Positions 9,877-24,200 of a stretch of 64,000 bases of DNA are shown here, in pieces (position 1 is the first letter of the stretch; the number at the start of each line of letters is the position of its first letter). Origin of the DNA: Mercurialis annua. Taxonomy: Eukaryota; Streptophyta; Magnoliopsida; Malpighiales; Euphorbiaceae. A program made the translations under genes and the position numbers. The stretch covers positions 24,378,201 through 24,442,200 of the forward strand of contig NC_065571.1 in the NCBI RefSeq assembly GCF_937616625.2, written 5' to 3'. A model generated the notes under the pieces. It did no database searches. It saw only the letters and a program-made list of their open reading frames with translations, and was not told the origin of the DNA.

Positions 9877-12763
9877 AAAACCAAAAGTTTCCCATTTTTA
9901 GTAATTTAAGCCAAATATTTACAAACGCTACGAAACAAATCAAGGCATTTCACCTTTTTAGAATTTTAAGCCAAAAGTTTAAAAACGTTACGAAACAAAT
10001 CCAAGCGTTTCACCTTTTTAACGATTTAAGCCAAAAGTTTACAAACGTTACGAAACAAATCCAAACGTTTCACCTTATTAGCGATTTAAGCCAAACGTTT
10101 ACAAACGTTACAAAACAAAACCAAACGTTTAACCTTTTTAGCAATTTAAGCCAAACGAACGTTACGAAACAAATCCAAACGTTTCACATTTTTAGCGATT
10201 TAAGCCACACGTTTACAAACGTTAATAAAAAAACCAAACGTTTAAAACGTTACGAAACAAATCCAAACGTTTACCAATGTTACGAAACAAATCCCAACAT
10301 TTCACATTTTTAGCGAATTAAGCGAAATGTTTACAAATGTTACGAAACAAAGCCAAACGTTTACAAACATTACAAAACAAAACAAAATGTTTCATCTTTT
10401 TAGCAATTTAAGTTAAACGTTTGCAAACGATACGAAACAAATCCAAATGTTTCACCTTTTTAGCGATTTAAGCCAAACATTTACAAACGTTACGAAACAA
10501 AACCAAACGTTTCACCTTTTTATGGATTTAAGCCAAACGTTTACAAATGTTATGAAATAAAACCAAATGTTTAAAACTTTACGAAACAAATCAAAACGTT
10601 TTACATTTTTAGAGATTTAAGCCAAACGTTTACAAATGTTACGAAACAAAACCAAACATTTCCCTTTTTTAGCGATTTAGGCCAAACGTTAATGAACATG
10701 GCGAAATAAAACCAAACGTTTACAAACATTACGAAACAAATCCATACGTTTCACCTTTTTAGCGATTGAAGCCAAACGTTTACAAACGTTACCAAACAAA
10801 TCCAAGCGTTTCCCCTTTTTAGCAATTTAAGCCAAACGTTTACAAACGTTTTGGAGCAAAAACAAACGTTTCATATTTTTAGAGATTGAAGCCGAACATT
10901 TACAAACGTTATGAAACAAATGCAAACGTTTCACATGTTTAGCAATTTAAGCCAAACGTTTACAAAGTTTATAAAAGAAATCCAAACGTTTCACCTTTTT
11001 AGCGATATAAACCAAACGTTTACAAACGTTACGAAACAAATCCAAAAGTTTCACCTTTTTAGCAATTTAAATCCAAACATTTCACCTTTTTTGCGATTGA
11101 AGCCAAACATTTACAAACATTACGAAACAAATCTAAACGTTTCACATTTTTAGCAATTTAAGCCAAACGTTTACAAACGTTACGAAACAAATCCAAACGT
11201 TTCACCCTTTTAGCGATTTAAGCCAAATGTTTACAAATGTTACGAAACAAAACCAAATGTTTCAGCTTTTTAGCAATTTAAGCCAAACATTTATAAATGT
11301 TACGAAACAAAACCATACGTATAAAACGTTACAAACCAAATCCAAACGTTTCACATTTTTAGCGATTTAAGCCAAACGTTCCACATTTTTAGCGATTTAA
11401 GCCAAACGTTTACAAACGTTACGAAACAAAACCAAACATTTCACCTTTTTAGCGATTTAGGCTAAACTTTTACAAACGTAACAAAACAAATCCAAACGTT
11501 TCAGCATTTTAGCAAATTAAACCAAACGTTTACAAACATTACGAAAGAAATCCAAACGGCCAACCTTTTAGCAATTTATACCAAACGTTTACAAACGCTA
11601 CGAAGCAAATCCAAACGTTTAATTAATTTTAAGAACGTTTACAAACGTTAGGGAATAAAACAGAACGTTTCACCTTTATAGTGATTTAAGCCAAACGTTT
11701 ACAAACGTTACAAAACAAATCCAATCTTTTCACATTTTGAGCAAAACAAAACCAAACGTTTAAAACGTTACGAAAAAAATCCAAACATTTTCCCATTTTA
11801 GCGATTTATGCCAAACGTTTATAAACATTACGAAATAAAACCAAATGTTTCCCCTTTTTAGCGATTTAAGCCAAACGATTACAAACGTTACGAACAAAAC
11901 TAAACGTTTCACCTTTTTAGCGGTTTACGCCAAACGTTTATAAATGTTACAAAACAAAACAAAACCTTTACAAATCATACGAAAAAAATCCAAACGTTTC
12001 ACCCTTTTAGCGATTGAAGCCAAACGTTTACAAACATTATGAAACAAATCCAAATGTTTCACCTTTCTACCAATTTAAGCCATACATTTACAAACGTTAT
12101 GAAATAAATCCAAACGTTTCACCTTTTTGGCGTATTAAGCCAAACGTTACAAAATAAATCCAAATGTTTCACCATTTTAGCAATCTAAGCCAAACGTTTA
12201 TAAACGTTACGAAAAAAATCTAAATGTTTCACCTTTTTAGCAATTTGAGCCAAACAACGTTACGAAAAAAATCCAAAGGTTTCACCTTTTAGCGATTTAA
12301 GCCAAACGTTTAAAAGCGATACAAAACAAAACCAAACGTTTTATATTCTTAGCAATTAAAGCCAAACGTTTACAAGCGTTACGAAACAAAACCAAACGTT
12401 TCACATTTTTAGCGATTTAAGCCAAACGTTTACAAACGTTACGAAACAAATCTAAACGTTTCACCATTTTTAGCGATTTAAGCCAAACGTTTACAAACGT
12501 TGCGAAACAAATCCAAACGTTTCCCCATTTTAGCGATTTAAGTCGAACGTTTAAAACGTTACGAAAGAAATCCAAATGTTTCACCATTTTAGCGATTTAA
12601 ACGAAACGTTTACAAACGTTACGCAACAAATCCAAACGTTTCACCTTTTTAGCGATTTAAGCCAAAGTTTACAAACGTTACAAAACAAATCCAAACGTTT
12701 CACCTTTTTAGCGATTTAAGCCAAACGTTTACAAATGTTACGAAACAAAACCAAACTTTTCAT
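9877..12763 (+). repeat. 60-bp satellite array, forward block
   Basis: About 48 forward monomers follow the LINE directly, with occasional one- or two-base slips and short-half variants (for example ~10240 and ~11310). At 12763 the strand flips: a forward CCAAACTTTTCAT is followed immediately by the reverse-phase CGTAACATTTGTAAAC. No gene is present. Confidence 0.95.
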
Positions 12764-14332
12764 CGTAACATTTGTAAACATTTAACTTAAATCTCTAAAA
12801 AGATGAAACGTTTGTTTTGTAACGTTTGTAAACGTTTTGATTAAATTGCTAAAATGGGGAAACATTTAGATTTTTTTCGTAACGTTCTAAACGTTTTGTT
12901 TTGTTTCGTAATGTTTATAAACATTTGGCTTAAATCACTAAAAATGTGAAACGTTTGGATTTCTTTCGTAACATTTTAAACGTTTGGTTTTGTTTCGTCA
13001 CATTTGTAAACGTTTGGCTTAAATCGCTAAAAAGGTGAAACGTTTGGATTTGTTTTGAAACGTTTGTAAACGTTTGCCTTAAATTGCTAAAAATGTGTAA
13101 CGTTTGGATTTGTTTCGTAACGTTTTAAACTTTTGGTTTTGTTTTGTAACGTTTGTAAATGTTTGGCTTAAGTCACTAAAAAGGTGAAACGTTTAAATTT
13201 GTTTCGTAACGTTCGTAAACGTTTGGCTTAAATCGCTAAAAAGGTGAAACGTTTGTATTTGTTTCCTAACGTTTTAAACGTTTGGCTTAAATCTCTAAAA
13301 TGGGGAAACGTTTGGATTTGTTTCATAACGTTTGTAAACGTTCGGCTTACATTTCTAAAAAGGTGAAGCGCTTGAATTTTTTTCGTAACGTTTGGAAACG
13401 TTTGGCTTCAATCGCGAAAAAAGAGAAACGTTTGGATTTGTTTCGTAATGTTTTAAACGTTTGGTTTTGTTTCATAACGTTTATAAACGTTTGGCTTAAA
13501 TCGCTAAACAGGGGAAATGTTTGGATTTGTTTCATAACTTTTGTAAACGTTTGGCTTAAATCTCTAAAAAGGTTTTCGTAATGTTTTATACGTTTGGTTT
13601 AAATCGCTAAAATGGGAAAACGCTTCGATTTGTTTCGTAACGTTTGTAAACGTTTGGCTTAAATTTCTAAAAAGGGGAAACGTTTGGTTTTGTTTCGTAA
13701 TGTTTGTAAACGTTTGGCTTAAATCGCTAAAAAGGTGAAACGTTTGGATTTGTTTCGCAACGTTTGTAAAAATTTGGCTTAAATCGCTAATAAGGTGAAA
13801 CGTTTGGATTTGTTTCGTAACGTTTGTAAACGTCTAGCTTAAATTTTTAAAAAGGTGAAACGTTTGGTTTTGTTTCGTAACATTTGTAAATGTTTGGCTT
13901 AAATTGCTAAAACGGTGAAAAGTTTGGTTTTGTTTCGTAACGTTTGTAAACGTTTGGCTTAAATCGCTAAAAAGGTGAAACGTTTGCTTTTGTTTCGTAA
14001 CCTTTGTAAACGTTTGGTTAAATTGCTAAAAAGGTGAAACGTTTGGATTTGTTTCGTAATGTTTTTAGTTTGGCTTAAATCGCTATAAAGGGGAAACGTT
14101 TGGTTTTGTTTCGTAATTTTTGTAAACGTTTGGCTTAAATCGCTAAAAAGGTGAAACGTTTCGATTTGTTTTGTAACGTTTGTAAACGTTTGGCTTAATT
14201 CACTAAAAAGGTGAAACATTTGGATTTGTTTGGTAACGTTTGTAAACGTTTGGCTTAAATCGCTAAAAAGGTGACGCGTTTGGATTTGTTTGTAACGTTT
14301 GTAACTGTTTGGCTTAAATCGCTAAAATGGGG
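12764..14332 (-). repeat. 60-bp satellite array, reverse block
   Basis: About 26 monomers are in reverse orientation (GGCTTAAATCGCTAAAAAGG, then GTGAAACGTTTGGATTTG). With the forward block to its left this makes a large inverted repeat centred at ~12763. The block ends at GGGGACGTTTCCC (14331-14343), where reverse turns back to forward at an AAACGTTT-like site. Confidence 0.95.
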
Positions 14333-16600
14333 ACGTTTCCCATTATTAGAAATTTAAGCCAAACGTTTTAAACGTTACGAAACAAAACCAAACGTTTAAA
14401 AGTTTACTAAACAAATCCAAACGCTTCACCTTTTTAGGAATTTAAGCCAAACGTTTACAAATGTTATGAAACAAATCCAAGCGTTTCACCTATTTAGAAA
14501 TTTAGGCCAAACATTTACAAAAGTTACGAAACAAATCCAGACGGTTCCCCATTTTAGCGATTTCAGCCAAAAGTTTACTAGCGTTACGAAACAAATCTAA
14601 ATGTTTCACCTTTTTAGTAATTTAAGCCGAACGTTTACAGACGTTACGAAACAAAACCAAACATTTCCCATTATTAGAAATTTAAGCCAAACGTTTTAAA
14701 TGTTACGAAACAAAACCAAATGTTTAAAAGTTTACTAAACAAATCCAAACGTTTAACATTTTTAGCAATTTAAGCCAAACGTTTACAAATGTTACAAAAC
14801 AAATCCAAATGTTTCACCTTTTTAGGGATTTAAGCCAAACGTTTACAAACGTTACGAAAAAAAACCAAACGTTTAAAACGTTACGAAACAAATCCATGCG
14901 TTTCACCTTTTTAGCAATTTAAGCCAAACGTTTACAAACATTACAAAACAAATCCAAACGTTTCACCTTTTTAGCGATTGAAACCAAACATTTACAAACG
15001 TTATGAAACAAAACCAAAGGCTTACAAATGTTACGTAACAAAACAGACGTTTAATATTTTTAGCGATTTAAGCTAAAAGTTTAAAATGTTACGAAACAAA
15101 TTCAAACATTTTTATCGATTTAAGTCAAATGTTTACAAACATTACGAAATTAAACCAATCGTTTAAAACGTTATGAAACAAATCCAAACGTTTCACATTT
15201 TTAGCGATTTTAGCCAAACGTTTACAAACGTTACGAAACAAAACCCAATGTTTCACATTTTTAGCGATTTAAACCAAACGTTTACAAACATTAAGCCAAA
15301 CATTTACAAACGTTACGAAGCAAATCCAAAAGTTTCACGTTTTTAGTGATTGAAGCCAAACCTTTACAAACGTTACGAAACAAAACCAAACGTTGACAAA
15401 CGTAACGAAACAAATCCAAACGTTTCCCCTTTTTAGAAATTTAAGCCAAACGTTTACAAACATTACGAAAAAAAACCAAATGTTTCACCTTTTTAGCGAT
15501 TGAAGACGAACGTTTAGAAACGTTACGAAACAAAACCAAACATTTCACCTTTTTAGCAATTTAACCCAGCGATTTAAGCCAAACGTTTAGAAAAATTAAG
15601 CCAAACATTTACAAAACTTACGAAACAAATCCAAAAGTTTAACGTTTTAGCGATTTAAGCCAAACGTTTACAAACGTTACGAAACGAAACAAAACGTTTG
15701 CAAACTTAACGAAACAAATCCAAATGTTTCACCTTTTTAGCAATGTAAGCCAAACGTTTACAAACATTACGAAACAAAACCAAACGTTTCACATTTTTAG
15801 CGATTGACGCCGAACGTTTAGAAACGTTACGAAACAAAACCAAACATTTCACCTGTTTAGCAATTTAAGCCATCGATTTAAGCCAATCATTTTCAAACGT
15901 TACGAAACAAATCAAAACGTTTCACCTTTTTAGCGATTTAAGCCAAACGTTTACAAATTTTATGAAACAAATCCAAGCTTTTCACCTTATTAACGATTTA
16001 AGCCAAACGTTATGAAACAAATCCAAACGTTTCACCTTTTTAGCGATTAAAGCCAAACGATTACAAATGTTACGAAACAAAACCAAACATTTCACGTTTT
16101 TAGCGATTGAAGCCGAACGTTTACAAAGGTTAGGATACAAAACAAAATGTTTCACCTTTTTATCAATTTAAGCCAAACGTTTACAAACGTTACAAAACAA
16201 ATTCAAACGTTTCACCTTTTTAGCGATTTAAGCCAAACGTTTACAAACGTTATGAAATAAATCCAAACGTTTCCCCTTTTTAGCAATTAAAAACAAACGT
16301 TTACAAACGTTACGAAACAAATCCAAGCGTTTCACCTTTTTAGCGATTTAAGCCAAACGTTTACAAACGGTATGAAACGAATCCAAACGTTTCCCCTCTT
16401 TAGCAATTTAAGCCAAATGTTTGCAAACGTTATGAAACAAATCCAAACGTGTCCAATTTTTAGCAATTTAAGCCAAACATTTATAAACGTTACGAAACAA
16501 ATCCAAACGTTTCGCCTCTTTAGCAATTTAAGCCAAACGTTTACAAACGTTACGAAACAAATCCAAACGTTTCACCTTTTTAGCAATTTAAGCCAAACAT
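14333..16600 (+). repeat. 60-bp satellite array, forward block
   Basis: About 38 forward monomers. A local irregularity at 15550-15620 and another near 15870 join two monomers out of phase (short deletions next to TAAGCC). The strand flips at ~16601, after AAACATTTG. Confidence 0.93.
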
Positions 16601-19600
16601 TTGCTTTTTCTTGTAAAGTTTGTAAACGTTTGGCTTAAATCGCTAAATGGGAAAATGTTTGGTTTTGTTTCGTAACGTTTGGATTTGTTTCGTATCATTT
16701 GTAAACGTTCGGATTAATTTCATAACGTTTATAAACGTTTGGCTTAAATCGCTACAAAGGTGAAACGTTTTGTTTTGTTTCGTAACGTTTGTAAACGTTT
16801 GTCTTAAATCCAAACGTTTCACTTTTTTAGCGATTTAAGCCAAACGTTTACAAACGTTACGAAACAAAACCAAACGTTTCACCTTTTTGGCGATTTAAGC
16901 CAAACATGTACGAACGTTACGAAACAAATCCAAGCATTTCACCTTTTTACGGATTTAAGTTAAACGTTTACAGACATTACGAAACAAATCCAAATGTTTC
17001 ACCTTTATAGCGATTTAAGCCAAACATTTACAAACGTTATGAAACAAATCCAATCGTTTCACCTTTTTAGCAATTTAAGCCAAACGTTTACAAATGTTAC
17101 AATACAAATCCAAATGTTTCACCTTTTTAGCAATTCAACCAAAACGTTTACAAACGTTTACAAATGTTTTGAAACAAATCCAAACGTTTAAACTTTTTAG
17201 CGATTTAGTCCAAACGTAGCAAAAAAAAAAACAAAATATTTCCCCGTTTTAGCGATTTTAGCCAAACGTTTACAAACGTTATGAAACAAATCCAAACGTT
17301 TCCCCTTTTTAGCGATTTAAGCCAAACGTTTGCAAACGTTACTAAACAAATCCAAACGTTTCCCCTTTTTAGCGATTTAAGCCAACGTTAACAAATATTA
17401 CGAAACAAATCCAAACGTTTCACCTTTTTAGCCATTTAAGTCAAACGTTTACAAAAGTTGCGAAACAAATCCAAACGTTTCACCTTTATAGCGATTTAAG
17501 CCAAACATTTACAAACCTTTCGAAACAAATCCAAGCGTTTCACCTTTATAGCGTTTTAAGCCAAACGTTTACAAACGTTACGAAACAAATCCAAACGTTT
17601 CCCCTAATTAGCGATTTATGCCAAACGTTTACAAACGTTATGAAACAAATCTTAACGTTTAACCTTTTTAGCGATTTAAGCCAAACGTTTACAAACGTTC
17701 GAAACAAATCCAAACGTTTCCCCATTTTTGCTATGTAAGCCAAACGTTTACAAATGTTACGAAACAAATCCAAGCGTTTCACTTTTTTGGCAATTTAAGC
17801 CGAATGTTTACAAACGTAACGGAACAAATCCAAACTTTTCACGTTTTTAGCAATTTAAGCCAAACTTTTACAAACATTACGAAGCAAATCCAAACGTTTC
17901 CGCATTTTAGCGATTCAAGACAAACGTTTAAAGCGTTACGAAACAGATCCAAACGTTTCCCATTTTTAGCGATTTAAGCCAAACGTTAACAAACGTTACG
18001 GAAAAAATTCAAGCGTTTTAGCAATTAAAGCCAAACGTTTACAAACATTTATTAAATATTTGTTTCGTAACGTTTGTAAACGTTGGGCTGGAATTGCTAA
18101 AAAAGGTGAAATCCATGAATTTGTTTCGTAAAATGTGAAATGTTTTAAGCCGAACGTTTACAAACATTTCGAAACAAAACTAAGCGTTTCACCTTTTTAG
18201 CGATTTAGGCATAAAAACGTTATGGAACAAATCCAAACGTTACGGAACAAATCCAAAAGTTTCACCTTTTTAGCGTTTGGTTTCGTTTCATAACGTTTGT
18301 AAACATTTGTCTTAAATCGCTAAAAAGGTAAAACGCTTGGATTTGTTTCGTAAAAAGTGAAACATTTTAAGCTGATTGTTTACAAACTTTACAAAACAAA
18401 ACCAAAAGTTTCACCTTTTTAGCTCTTTAAGCCAAACGTTTCAAACGTTTAAAAACCGCTAACTTTTCGAAACAAAATGTTACGAAACAAATCCAAACGT
18501 TTTCCCTTTTTAGCAATTCAAGCCAAACGTTTACAAACGTTACAAAACAAATCTAAACGTTTCACATTTTTAGCGATTTTAAGCCAAACCTTTACAAACG
18601 TTACGAAACAAATCCAAACGTTTCCTTGAAACAAAATTAAACGTTTAGCTTAAATAGCTAAATAGGTGATACACTTAGATTTGTTTCGTAACGTTTGTAA
18701 ACCTTTGGCATAAATCACTAAAATGGGGAAACATTTGGTTTTGTTTCGTAATATTTGTAAACGTTCGGCTTAAATTGCTAAAAATATAAAACGTTTGTTT
18801 TTGTTCCATAACGTTTGTAAAAGTTCAGCTTCAATCGCTAAATAGGTTAAACGCGTAACGTTTGTAAACGTTTAGCTTAAATCTCAAAAAAGGTGAAACG
18901 TTTGGTTTGTTTCTTAATGTTGATAAACGTTTCGCTTAAATTGCTAAAAAAGTGAAACGCTTGGATTTGTTTCGTAACGTTTGTAAACGTTTGACTTAAA
19001 TCGCTAAAAAGGTGAAATGTTTGTTTTTCTTTCGTAACGTTTTAAACGTTTGGATTTGTTTCGAAACGTTTGGATTTGTTTCGAAACGTTTGGATTTGTT
19101 TAGTAACGTTTGTAAATGTTTGGCTTAAATCGCTAAAAAGCCAAACGTTTGGTTTTGTTTCGTAACGTTTGTAAACGTTTGGCTAAAATCGCTAAAAAGG
19201 GGAAATGTTTGGATTTGTTTCGTAACATTTTTAAACGTTTGGCTTAAATTGCTAAAAAGGGGAAACTTTTGGTTTTTTTCATAACGTTTACAAACGTTTG
19301 GATTTGTTTACAAACATTGCGAAACAAATCAAAACGTCTCACCTTTTTAGCAATTTAAGCCAAACGTTCACAAACGTTACGAAACAAATCCAAACATTTG
19401 GCTTTTTAGCGAAACAAAACCAAAAGCTTAAAACGTTACGAAACAAATCCAAACGTTTAACACGTTACGAAAGAAATCCAAACGTTTCCCTTTTTTAGTG
19501 ATTTAAGCCAAACGTTTACAAAAGTTACGTAAAAAATCCAAGCGTTTCACCTTTTTAGAAATTTAAGCAAAATGTTTACAAACGTTACGAACTAAATCCA

Positions 19601-20200
19601 AATGTTTCACCTTTTTAGCGATTGAAGCCAAACGTATACAAATGTTACGAAACAAAACCAAATATTTAAAACGTTACGAAACAAAACCGAAACGTTTCAC
19701 CTTTTTAGCGATTTAAGCCAAACGTTTAAAAATTAAGGAAATAAATCCAAACGTTTCACCTTTTTAGCGATTTAACCCAAACGTTTACAAACGTTACGAA
19801 ACAAATCCAAAGATTTCACCTTTTTAGCAATTTAAGCCAAACGTTTACAAACGTTAAGAAACAAAACTAAACGTTCATATTTTTAGCTATTTAGGCCGAA
19901 TGGTTACAAATATTATGAAACAAATCCAAACATTTCACCTTTTTAGCGATTTAAGCCAAACGTTTACAAAAGTTACGAAACAAATCTAAACGTTCCATAA
20001 CGTTTGTAAACGTGTGGCTTCACCTTTTTAACAATTTAAGCTAGACGTTTACAAACGTTACAAAACAAAACCAAACATTTTACCTTTTTAGAGATTTAAT
20101 AACATTTGTAAACATTTGGATTAAATCGCGAAACAAGTGAAACGTTCGGATTTGTTTCGTAATGTTTATAAACGTTTGGCTTATATCGCTAAAAAGGTGA
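16601..20200. repeat. 60-bp satellite array with dense orientation switches
   Basis: Orientation changes were read at about 16601 (to reverse), 16808 (forward), 18057 (reverse), 18142 (forward), 18274 (reverse), 18366 (forward), 18640 (reverse), 19310 (forward), 19996 (reverse), 20018 (forward), 20096 (reverse) and 20200 (forward). Blocks range from about 20 bp to 1.2 kb. The 18142 and 18366 junctions look alike (GTGAAATGTTTTAAGC and GTGAAACATTTTAAGC). Period and base composition otherwise match the rest of the array. Confidence 0.9.
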
Positions 20201-21239
20201 TACGTTTACAAACATTAGGAAACAAAACCAAAGGTTTCACCTTTTTGGCAATTTAAGCAAAACATTTGCAAACTTTATGAAACAAATCAAAACGTTTCCC
20301 CATTTTAGCGATTTAATCAAAACGTTTCCCCATTTGAGCGATTTAAGCCAAACGAAACAAAATTACGAAACAAATCCAAACCTTTTTTGCAATTTAAGAC
20401 GAACGTTTACAAATGTTACGAAACAAATCCAAACGTTTCCCCATTTTAGCAATTTAAACAAATGTTTAAAACGTTACGAAACAAATCCAAATGTGTCACC
20501 TTTTTATGTATTTAAGCCAAACGTTTAAAACGATACGGAACAAATCCAAGCGTTTCACCTTTTTAGCAATTTAAGCCAAACGTTCACAAACGTTACCAAA
20601 CAAATCCAAAGGTTTCCCCGTTTTAGTGATTGAATCCAAACGTTTCCAAACGTTACGAAACAAAACCAAAAGTTTTCCATTTTAGCGATTTAAACCAAAC
20701 ATTTAAAACGTAACGAAACAAAACAAAACGTTTCATATTTTAGCGATTTAAGCCAAACGTTTACAAGCGTTACCAAACAAAACCAAACGTTTCACCTTTT
20801 TAGCGATTTAATCTAAATGTTTACGAACGTTACGAAACAAATCGAAACGTTTCCCCTTTTTAGGAATTTAAGCCAAATGTTTCCAAATATTACGAAACAA
20901 ATCCAAGCGTTTAAAACTTCATGAAACAAATCCAAGCCTTTCACCTTTTTTGCGATTGTTCCGAATGTATACAAATGTTCTGAAAGAAATCCAAACGTTT
21001 ATCCTTTTTAGCAATTTAAGCCAAACGTTTACAAACGTTACGAAAGAAAACCAAACGTTTCCCCTTTTTAGCGATTTAAGCCAAACGTTTACAAACGTTA
21101 TGAAACAAATCCAAACGTTTCACCTTTTTAGCAATTTAAACCAAACGTTTAAAAACATTATGAAACAAAACCAAACTTTTCCCATTTTTAGCGATTTAAG
21201 CCAAACATTTACAAAAGTTACGAAACAAAACAAAAAGTT

Positions 21240-24200
21240 TAAAACATTACGAAACAAAGCCAAACGTTCACAAACGATACGAAACAAATTCAAACGTTTT
21301 CCCTTTTTAACGATTTAAGCCAAACGTTTACAAACGTTACGAAACAAATCCAAACGTTTCACCTTTTTCGCAATTTAAGCCAAACAATTTGTTTCATAAA
21401 GTTTACACAACCAAACATTTACAAACGTTTCTCCTTTTTAGCGATTTAAGCCAAACGTTTACAAACGTTACGAAATAAATTCAATTTAGAAATTTAAGCC
21501 AAACGTTTACAAACGTTACGAAACAAAACCAAACGTTTTACATTATTAGCGATTTAAGCCAAACGTGTGCAAACGTTATGAAACAAATCCAAACATTTCA
21601 ATTTTTTAGCAATTTAAGCCGAACGTTTACAAACGTTACGAAACAAAACCAAATGTTTACAAACATTAAGAAACAAAACCGAACGTTTCTCCTTTTCAGC
21701 GATTTAAGCCAAACGTTTTAAACGTTACGAAATAAAACCAAACGTTTCACTTTTTTATCGATTTAAGCCAAATGTTTACAAACGTTACTAAAAAAATCCA
21801 AGTGTTTCAACTTTTTAGCAATTTAAGCCAAACGCTTACAAACGTTACGAATCAAATCAAAACAATTCAGCTTTTTAACGATTAAAGCCAAACGTTTACA
21901 AACGTTATGAAACAAATCCAAATGTGTCCCCATTTTAGCGATTCAAGCCAAACATTTAAACATTACGAAATAAATCACCAAACGTTTCACCTTTTTAGCG
22001 ATTTAAGCCAAACGTTTACAAACATTATGAAAAAAATCCAAACGTTTCCCCTTTTCAGCGATTGAAGCCAAACGTTTACAAACGTAACGAAACAAAAACA
22101 AACATTTCACATTTCTAGCTATTTAACCCAAAAGTTTGCAAACGTTACGAAACAAAACCAAACATTTCACCTTTTTAGAAATTTAAGCCAAACGTTTAAA
22201 AACGTTACGAAACAAAACCAAGCATTTAAAACATTACAAAACAAACGTTACGAAACTAATCCAATCGTTTACAAACGTTACTGAACAAATCCAAACGTTT
22301 CACATTTTTCGCGATATTGGACAAACGTTTACAAATGTTACGAAACAAATCCAAACATTTCCCCTTTTTTGAAATTTTAGCCTAACGTTTACAAACGCTA
22401 CGAAACAAAACCAAACGTTTCACATTTTTAGTGATTTAAGCTAAACGTTTGCAAACGTTACGAAACAAATCCAAACGTTTCGCCATTTTGGCAATTTTAG
22501 CCAAACGTTTACAACGTTACGAATCAAATCCACATATTTCACCTTTTTAGCGATTTAAGCCGAACGTTTATAAACGTTACGAAACAAATCCAAACTTTTC
22601 CCCATTTCAGATATTTAAGCCAAACATGTAAAAACGTTAGGAAACAAATCCAAATGTTTCACCTTTTTCACGATTTAAGCCAAATGTTTAAAAACATTAC
22701 GAAACAAATCCAAACATTTAACCTTTTTAGCGATTGAAGCAAATCGTTTACAAACGTTATGAAACATAACCGAACGTTTAAAATGTTACAAAACAAATCC
22801 CAACATGTCACATTTTTAGCGATTTAACCCAAACATTTACAAACGTTATAGAACAAAATCAAACATTTCACATTTTCACCGATATAAGCCAAACGTTTGC
22901 AAACGTTACGAAACAAATCCAAACGTTTCCCCATTTTGGCAATTTTAGCCAAACGTTTACAACGTTACGAATCAAATCCACATATTTCACCTTTTTAGCG
23001 ATTTAAGCCGAACGTTTATAAACGTTACGAAACAAATCCAAACTTTTCCCCATTTCAGATATTTAAGCCAAACATGTAAAAACATTAGGAAACAAATCAA
23101 AATGTTTCACCTTTTTCACGATTTAAGCCAAACGTTTAAAAACGTTACGAAACAAATCCAAACATTTCACCTTTTTAGCGATTGAAGCAAATCGTTTACA
23201 AACGTTATGAAACATAGCCGAACGTTTAAAATGTTACAAAACAAATCCCAACACTTCACATTTTTAGTGATTTAACCCAAACATTTACAAACGTTATAGA
23301 ATAAAATCAAACATTTCACATTTTCACCGATATAAGCCAAACGTTTGTAAACGTTACGAAACAAATCCAAACGTTTCCCCATTTTGGCAATTTTAGCCAA
23401 ACGTTTACAACGTTACGAATCAAATCCACATATTTCACCTTTTTAGCGATTTAAGCCGAACGTTATAAACGTTACGAAACAAATCCAAACGTTTCCCCAT
23501 TTTAGCGATTTATATCAAACGTTTAAAACATTGCGAAACAAATCCAAACGTTTCCTCTTTTTAGCGATTTAAGCCAAACGTTTACAAACGTTACGAAACA
23601 AATCCAAACGTTTTCCCATTTTAGCGATATAAGCCAAACATTTTCAATGGTATGAAACAAATCCAAACGTTTCACATTTTTAGCGATTTATGCCAAACGT
23701 TTACAAATGTTATGAAACAAATCCAAACGTTTTAACTTTTTAGCGATGTAAGCCGAACGTTTACAAACATTACGAAATAAAACCAAACTTTTCACCTTTT
23801 TAGTGATTTAAGCCAAACGTTTACAACTGTTACGAAACAAATACAAACATTTGGCCATTTTAGCGATTTAAGCCAAACGTTTACAAACGTTACGAACCTT
23901 TTACAAACGTTACGAAACAAATCCAAATGTTTTACCTATTTAGCAATTTAAACTAAACGTTATGAAACAAATCCAAGCGTGTCACTTTTTTAGCAATTTA
24001 AGCTAAACGTTTAAAAACGTTACGGAACAAAACCAAACGTTTGACATTTTTAGCGATTTACGCCAAACGTTTACAAACGCTACAAAACAAATCCAAGCGT
24101 TTCATCTTTTTAGCAATTTAATCCGAACGTTTACAAACATTACAAAACAAATCCAAACGTTTCACCTTTTTAGCAATTTAAACCAAATGTTTACAAACAT

